From positions 1 through 36,064 of the forward strand of contig JAPKMO010000036.1 in the NCBI GenBank assembly GCA_026645945.1: a stretch of DNA of 36,064 nucleotides. The letters run 5' to 3'. Positions within the stretch are counted from its first letter, which is position 1; the number at the start of each line of letters is the position of its first letter. This DNA is from Anaerolineae bacterium (GTDB lineage: Bacteria; Chloroflexota; Anaerolineae; Aggregatilineales; Phototrophicaceae). Position numbers and translations under genes: made by a program. Below are positions 32,179 to 36,064 of this stretch, one piece after another. The notes under the pieces are model-generated. The model worked only from the letters and a program-made list of their open reading frames with translations. It had not been told where the DNA came from and ran no database searches.

Positions 32179-33996
32179 ATGGGACACACCAGCGCGCTTG
32201 ACCTGAACCAGCACCGCGACCCGCTGCTGGCGATCCTGCGGGTGGTTATCGCTCAACCGGCGCTGCGGCGCGACCAACTGGACAGCCTGCTGCGGCAGAA
32301 CCCCAAAGGCCGGGACGGCATCTACAGCCGCGATGAACTCATCACGGCTTACCGGCAGTTTGCGGGGGCGGAACTGCCACCTTTTGATGCCGCCGTGATC
32401 GAACGGCTGCGCCGCAAGCCGGTGCGTACCAGTTCCGGCGTCACGCCCGTCACGGTGCTGACCAAGCCGTTCCCGTGTCCCGGCGAGTGTATCTTCTGCC
32501 CCAACGACGTGCGGATGCCCAAAAGCTACCTTTCCGACGAACCGGGCGCGCAGCGCGCGGAACAGAACAGCTTCGACCCGTACCTGCAAACCTACACGCG
32601 GCTGTTAAGCTACCACAACACCGGCCACCCGACCGACAAAATCGAGGTCATCATCCTGGGCGGCACATGGTCGTTTTATCCCGAAAGTTATCAGGTCTGG
32701 TTCGTCAAGCGCATCTTCGACGCGCTGCACGATTTCGGCCAGGGTTTTGACCGCCGCGCGGAAGTCGAAGCGGCGCTGCGGGCGGCCTCGCAGCTTCACC
32801 CGGACAACAACCAGACCGCCGCTCTGATAGATGGCCGCCGCCTGGAACAGCGTTACAATCAGGTCGTGCAGGCCGTTTATCACGACGAAATGCGCCGCTC
32901 CCGCGAGCAGGCCGAGGCGATAGCCAGGGGGGAGCGCCCGCGTTCCCCAGTGGACGAATATGCCACCTGGGCTGAACTGGAGGCCGCGCACCGGGAGAAC
33001 GAAAGCGCGGCCTGCCGCTGCGTGGGGCTGGTGATCGAAACGCGCCCCGATCATATCAGCGTGGACGAGGTGCTGCGCGTGCGGCGGCTGGGCTGCACCA
33101 AAGTGCAGATCGGCTTCCAGAGTTTGAACGACGCGGTGCTGCGGCTGAACAAACGCGGCCACACCGTCGCTGCCACGCGGCGGGCGGTTAAACTGCTGCG
33201 CCAGGCCGGTTTTAAGATTCATGCCCACTGGATGCCCAACCTGTACGGCTCGTCCCCGGAAGCCGATATAGAAGATTACCGGCGGATGTTCGACGACCCG
33301 GACTTTCGACCGGACGAACTGAAGGTTTACCCCTGCTCGCTGATCGAAAGCGCCGAACTGATGCAGCGGTACGAAGACAGCTCGTGGCGGCCTTACAGCC
33401 ACGACGAACTGCTGAATGTGCTGGCGGCGTGTTTTCGGCTGACGCCCGAATACTGCCGCCTGACGCGCGTTGTCCGCGATATTCCGTCCACCGACATTGT
33501 GGCCGGCAACCAGATGACCAACTTCCGGCAGGTGGTGGAAAACGAACTGGCGAAAAACGGCCAGCGCAGCCCGGACATCCGCGCCCGCGAGGTGCGCTTC
33601 CGCAAGGTCGAGTCCGCCGATCTGCATCTGGACGAACTGGCCTACGATACGAGCTGCGGCCAGGAGATTTTTTTGCAGTTCATCACCGACGAGCGTGACA
33701 TCGCCGGTTTTCTGCGGCTGTCGCTGCCGACCGAACCGCCCATCACGGCGGAACTGGCGGGCGCGGCCATTATTCGAGAAGTGCATGTCTACGGCCAGTC
33801 GCTCGAAATCGGGGAGTCCGTGCCGGGGCGGGCGCAGCACCTCGGCCTGGGCCGGCAGTTAATCGAACGGGCCGCCGAGATCGCCCGCGAACGGGGCTAC
33901 CAACGGCTGGCGGTGATTTCCGCCATCGGCACGCGCGCGTATTACCGCAAGCGCGGCTTCGACGATGGCGAACTGTACCAGGCGCGGGCGCTATGA
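32179..33996 (+). CDS. elp3: Elp3: tRNA uridine(34) carboxymethyl-modifying radical SAM/acetyltransferase enzyme (605 aa)
   Basis: Full-length Elp3. The catalytic subunit of eukaryotic Elongator has stand-alone bacterial forms, including one studied from the Chloroflexota genus Dehalococcoides. The radical SAM domain carries C100-x3-C104-x2-C107 in 'KPFPCPGECIFCPNDVRMPKSY', then 'VIILGGTWSFYP', 'VIETRPDHIS' and 'KVQIGFQSLND'. The C-terminal GNAT acetyltransferase domain carries 'REVHVYGQSLEIG', 'HLGLGRQLIERA' and 'AISAIGTRAYYRKRGF' type motifs. Together they use acetyl-CoA and SAM to form cm5U at the wobble uridine of tRNA. ATG 32179 is the only in-frame start before a stop. A Trm9-like methyltransferase, the next enzyme in eukaryotes, is encoded at 17801-18535. 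Confidence 0.96.
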   Translation: MGHTSALDLNQHRDPLLAILRVVIAQPALRRDQLDSLLRQNPKGRDGIYSRDELITAYRQFAGAELPPFDAAVIERLRRKPVRTSSGVTPVTVLTKPFPCPGECIFCPNDVRMPKSYLSDEPGAQRAEQNSFDPYLQTYTRLLSYHNTGHPTDKIEVIILGGTWSFYPESYQVWFVKRIFDALHDFGQGFDRRAEVEAALRAASQLHPDNNQTAALIDGRRLEQRYNQVVQAVYHDEMRRSREQAEAIARGERPRSPVDEYATWAELEAAHRENESAACRCVGLVIETRPDHISVDEVLRVRRLGCTKVQIGFQSLNDAVLRLNKRGHTVAATRRAVKLLRQAGFKIHAHWMPNLYGSSPEADIEDYRRMFDDPDFRPDELKVYPCSLIESAELMQRYEDSSWRPYSHDELLNVLAACFRLTPEYCRLTRVVRDIPSTDIVAGNQMTNFRQVVENELAKNGQRSPDIRAREVRFRKVESADLHLDELAYDTSCGQEIFLQFITDERDIAGFLRLSLPTEPPITAELAGAAIIREVHVYGQSLEIGESVPGRAQHLGLGRQLIERAAEIARERGYQRLAVISAIGTRAYYRKRGFDDGELYQARAL

Positions 33997-34051
33997 GCGC
34001 CGGCGCGTTTAACTCCGCACCTTATGACGATAGTCGTTGAAAGGGTTGTTT

Positions 34052-34468
34052 ATGCCGGTTACAGTGGAATGGGATAACGCTGAAAAGACGATTGTGCGGA
34101 TGGAAATGGTCGGCACGTGGACGTGGGATGAAGCCTATGCGGGCGCGGAGCGCGGTTATGACCTGCTGGAAGAAGTGGACTATGAGGTGGGGATTATCAT
34201 TGACTTCAGCCGGGGGGCGCAGCTGCCGCCCAACGCCATCACCAGCGCGCGGCATATGATTTCGCGGCGGCACCCTCGCACCGGGCTGACCGTGTTCGTC
34301 GGCGCGAATGACCTGTTTATGGCGCTGTGGAACACATTCAGCAAGGTATATGCGCTGTTTGCCCGCAAGCAGAATTCGGTTTTTGCCGATTCGGTCGAGC
34401 AGGCGCGCGCCATCCTGTCGCCGCTGTACCCGCGCGCTGTGGACGTGTCGGATGCACAGGTTTCCTGA
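34052..34468 (+). CDS. Small STAS/SpoIIAA-like protein, copy 1 (138 aa)
   Basis: A soluble alpha/beta protein starting 'MPVTVEWDNAEKTIVRMEM' with 'GTWTWDEAYAGAERGYDLLEEVD', 'VGIIIDFSRG..LPPNA', 'HPRTGLTVFVGAND' and 'LWNTFSKVY'. The strand-helix order resembles SpoIIAA/STAS-like domains (PF11964 type). The match is by eye and tentative. It is about half identical to the next gene, so the two are tandem duplicates. ATG 34052 is preferred over a TTG at 34037 because AAAGGG lies about 7 bases upstream. Function unknown; STAS-like proteins often act as partners in regulatory switches. Confidence 0.8.
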   Translation: MPVTVEWDNAEKTIVRMEMVGTWTWDEAYAGAERGYDLLEEVDYEVGIIIDFSRGAQLPPNAITSARHMISRRHPRTGLTVFVGANDLFMALWNTFSKVYALFARKQNSVFADSVEQARAILSPLYPRAVDVSDAQVS

Positions 34469-34476
34469 GGAGTGAT

Positions 34477-34884
34477 ATGCCGGTAGATGTCATTTGGGAT
34501 AACGAACAAAAAACGATCATCTGTATGAAGATGGTCGGCCACTGGACATGGGATGAGGCTTACGCCGCTTTCGCCGAAGGCGACCGGATGCTGGACGGCG
34601 TAAATAATCGCGTGGGCGTGATTATTGATCTGCGAGAGAGCAAGGGCGTTCCCCCAGCGGCACTAGCGAATGCCCGCAAGATGAGCGAAAAACAGCATCC
34701 CCGCGCCGGTATGACCGTTTTTGTGGGGGCGAATGCGTTTTTCCTGTCGCTGTGGAGCGTGTTCAGCAAGGTGTACACACTGTTTGTGCGTAAACACACC
34801 TTCACCTTTGCCGCCAGCATCGAACAGGCCCGCGAGATACTGGCCCGGAATGTCCCCGCCGTGCCGGGTGATAAACCGGCCTGA
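34477..34884 (+). CDS. Small STAS/SpoIIAA-like protein, copy 2 (135 aa)
   Basis: Paralogue of the preceding gene, starting 'MPVDVIWDNEQKTIICMKM', with 'GHWTWDEAYAAFAEGDRML', 'VGVIIDLRESKGVPPAAL', 'HPRAGMTVFVGANAFF' and 'LWSVFSKVY'. Both copies keep the WTWDEAYA, VFVGAN and FSKVY blocks and differ at the C-terminus. ATG 34477 has TGAGGAG just upstream and begins 8 bases after copy 1, so the two form an operon. No catalytic motif is visible. Confidence 0.8.
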   Translation: MPVDVIWDNEQKTIICMKMVGHWTWDEAYAAFAEGDRMLDGVNNRVGVIIDLRESKGVPPAALANARKMSEKQHPRAGMTVFVGANAFFLSLWSVFSKVYTLFVRKHTFTFAASIEQAREILARNVPAVPGDKPA

Positions 34885-34886
34885 TG

Positions 34887-34895
34887 TGGTATGAT
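34887..34895 (+). promoter_or_regulatory. Extended -10 promoter of the 34932 gene
   Basis: TGG followed by TATGAT forms an extended -10 element with no clear -35. Transcription would start near 34902, about 30 bases before the ATG, with an AAGGGG ribosome site between. The paralogous gene has the same arrangement. Confidence 0.5.
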
Positions 34896-34931
34896 TAACG
34901 GCGTGGGTAGATTTTTGTAAGGGGCGAAACA

Positions 34932-35357
34932 ATGCAGCGATACCGGGCCGAAGTTGAGCGGCGGCGGCGTAATATCCGCCTGATTCTGGGGGCGATCATT
35001 TTCATTACCCTGCCGTTTTACTGTGCCGGTATCATCTTGTGGGGGACGGCGCAGCCGCGCGGCCAGACGCAGCCCACGCCGCTGCCGACCACGCCGGGTG
35101 TTGCACCGACGGCGACCACACCCCCGCCGACCACCGCGCCGGGGGAAGCCAGCATCACGCCGCTGCCGATCACGGTCGAAGTGCCGACGGTATTCGTTCC
35201 GCCGAGCGACACGCCGATTCTGCCGACTCGCGTGCTGTCGCCGACGCCGACCTTTTTGCCGACCAGCACGCCGCTGCCGACCTTCACGCCGCCTCCGCCG
35301 CCCACCGCCGAGCCGATCACCGAGACGCCTATCCCGTTTGATACGGTTGCGCCGTAG
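34932..35357 (+). CDS. Single-pass membrane protein with Pro/Thr-rich tail, copy 1 (141 aa)
   Basis: A basic N-terminus (RYRAEVERRRRN) and one transmembrane helix (about 17-38) carrying 'TLPFYCAGIILWGTA' lead into about 100 residues of Pro/Thr/Ser-rich sequence (e.g. TPLPTSTPLP-type repeats) with no folded domain. Positive-inside topology puts the tail outside. It is paralogous to the gene at 35463, sharing the RRRR, TLPFYCAG and GTA features. Such tails probably span or line the cell wall. Function unknown. Confidence 0.8.
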   Translation: MQRYRAEVERRRRNIRLILGAIIFITLPFYCAGIILWGTAQPRGQTQPTPLPTTPGVAPTATTPPPTTAPGEASITPLPITVEVPTVFVPPSDTPILPTRVLSPTPTFLPTSTPLPTFTPPPPPTAEPITETPIPFDTVAP

Positions 35358-35394
35358 TGCTGTAGGCCGTTGCCTGATCGTGGGGGGAGCGGCG

Positions 35395-35424
35395 CTGACG
35401 CGAACGCGCGGGCTGTGGTATAGT
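35395..35424 (+). promoter_or_regulatory. Extended -10 promoter of the 35463 gene
   Basis: CTGACG (35395-35400), 18 bases, then TATAGT (35419-35424) with TGG directly before it. It matches the extended -10 of the paralogue's promoter, so the promoter was probably duplicated with the gene. Confidence 0.5.
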
Positions 35425-35462
35425 GTGGCGGTTGATTGGCACGAGCAGGTTTTTAACATCAC

Positions 35463-36038
35463 ATGGACTATCAAGACTTCAGGGCGATTGAACGGCGGCG
35501 GCGCTTTTTACGCATCGGCTTGTTTTTTATCATCCTCGGCACGCTGCCGTTTTACTGCGCCGGTTTTGTGCTGCTTGGCACGGCGGGGCGGGGCGAAACC
35601 CGGCAGGCCGGCACGACAACGCCGACCTACACACCCATCGGTCTCGACCGCTCGGCCAGCAGCACGCCGTTTCCTACCCTGGCGCTGCCGCTGACGGCTA
35701 CGCAGCTTGGCCCCCTGCGGCCAACGCCGCTTCAGTTCAATCCGCCGCCGGTTTTTCCGACGGCTACCTTTTTCTTTCCGCCGACAGCGATTTTTATCCC
35801 GACTGCTACGCTCGCGCCGACGCTGACGCCGTTCCCCACCAGCGTGCCGCCGACTGCCACGCCGCTGCCGACCAATACGCCGCTGCCGACCAATACGCCG
35901 CTGCTGACCGAAACGCCCCTGCCAACCGACCCGCCGCCGACGAACGTGCCGCTGCCGACCGACCCGCCGCCCGCGACCGAAGAACCGCCAGCGGTGATCG
36001 AACCGCCCACAACCGAGGAAGCGCCCGACGGGGGATAA
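35463..36038 (+). CDS. Single-pass membrane protein with Pro/Thr-rich tail, copy 2 (191 aa)
   Basis: Paralogue of the 34932 gene. It has a basic N-terminus (ERRRRFLRI), a transmembrane helix (about 17-40) containing 'TLPFYCAGFVLLGTA', and a longer external tail of about 150 residues. The tail is Pro/Thr-rich, with short 'PLPTNTPLPTNTP' type repeats, and becomes acidic at the end (EEPPAVIEPPTTEEAPDGG). There is no LPXTG signal. ATG 35463 has only a weak ribosome site (CAGG). Function unknown. The tail differs from copy 1 far more than the membrane segment does. Confidence 0.8.
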   Translation: MDYQDFRAIERRRRFLRIGLFFIILGTLPFYCAGFVLLGTAGRGETRQAGTTTPTYTPIGLDRSASSTPFPTLALPLTATQLGPLRPTPLQFNPPPVFPTATFFFPPTAIFIPTATLAPTLTPFPTSVPPTATPLPTNTPLPTNTPLLTETPLPTDPPPTNVPLPTDPPPATEEPPAVIEPPTTEEAPDGG

Positions 36039-36064
36039 ATGGTTTTGCAGTTGAGTGATTATTG
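36039..36064 (+). CDS. Possible start of a further gene, cut by the window edge
   Basis: ATG follows the preceding stop codon directly (TAA then ATG), with GGGGGA 4-5 bases upstream as ribosome site. Eight codons (MVLQLSDY) are visible, too few to identify. Confidence 0.35.

Noticed and set aside
32605-33840. A 411-codon frame antisense to elp3
   Set aside because: It mirrors a well-conserved Elp3 gene, has no family features and no ribosome site.
34932-36038. Pro/Thr-tailed proteins as extra substrates of the fused sortase
   Set aside because: Neither has an LPXTG motif or a C-terminal helix with a basic tail.

Overview
The window looks like a high-GC chromosome segment from a monoderm-type environmental bacterium, most likely Chloroflexota (Anaerolineae-like). 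This is an inference. It rests on the Elp3 protein, whose N-terminal radical-SAM signature resembles the Dehalococcoides type, the many Pro/Thr-rich 'TPTP/ATPE' linkers, a sortase, secreted LysM protein and DUF11/SdrD_B-type adhesin domains, and Chloroflexota-like small membrane proteins. No tRNA, rRNA, CRISPR array or insertion sequence was seen.

Region 1 (about 1-15.7 kb, nearly all minus strand) is a phage-tail-like contractile injection system (CIS) locus. Transcription starts near 15.69 kb from a promoter whose -35/-10 spacer holds a perfect 18-bp palindrome. The order is: Pvc16/DUF4255-type tail-end protein, sheath, inner tube, a Pro/Ala-rich unknown, CIS-tube/LysM baseplate protein, VgrG-like spike, PAAR-like tip, gp25-like baseplate wedge, baseplate J fused to a beta-propeller, and tail protein I. 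Two membrane proteins follow that share one N-terminal beta-sandwich module, one with an external propeller and one with external CARDB-like domains, and then a third small anchored protein. A polytopic membrane protein (cut by the window edge) and a divergent polytopic membrane protein close the region. No AAA+ ATPase or tape-measure gene is visible. The membrane proteins suggest, without proving, a CIS docked at the cell membrane and facing outward.

Region 2 (15.7-18.6 kb) holds an AT-rich divergent intergenic region, a decayed and truncated asparagine-synthase gene, a DUF427 protein, a secreted double-LysM protein with a clear terminator, and a SAM methyltransferase resembling Trm9.

Region 3 (18.7-32.1 kb) is one 4454-residue surface protein. 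It has a signal peptide, about 17 DUF11-like domains (ten of them in alternating A/B pairs), SdrD_B-like domains, an internal membrane hairpin, a Pro/Thr/Glu linker and more SdrD_B and DUF11 domains. It ends with an LPVTG sorting signal followed, in the same chain, by a complete-looking sortase domain. A sortase substrate fused to its own sortase is the most striking observation here.

Region 4 (32.2-36.1 kb) holds Elp3 (tRNA wobble-uridine modification), a tandem pair of small STAS/SpoIIAA-like proteins, and a tandem pair of single-pass Pro/Thr-rich membrane proteins with matching extended -10 promoters. The first codons of a further gene may lie at the edge.
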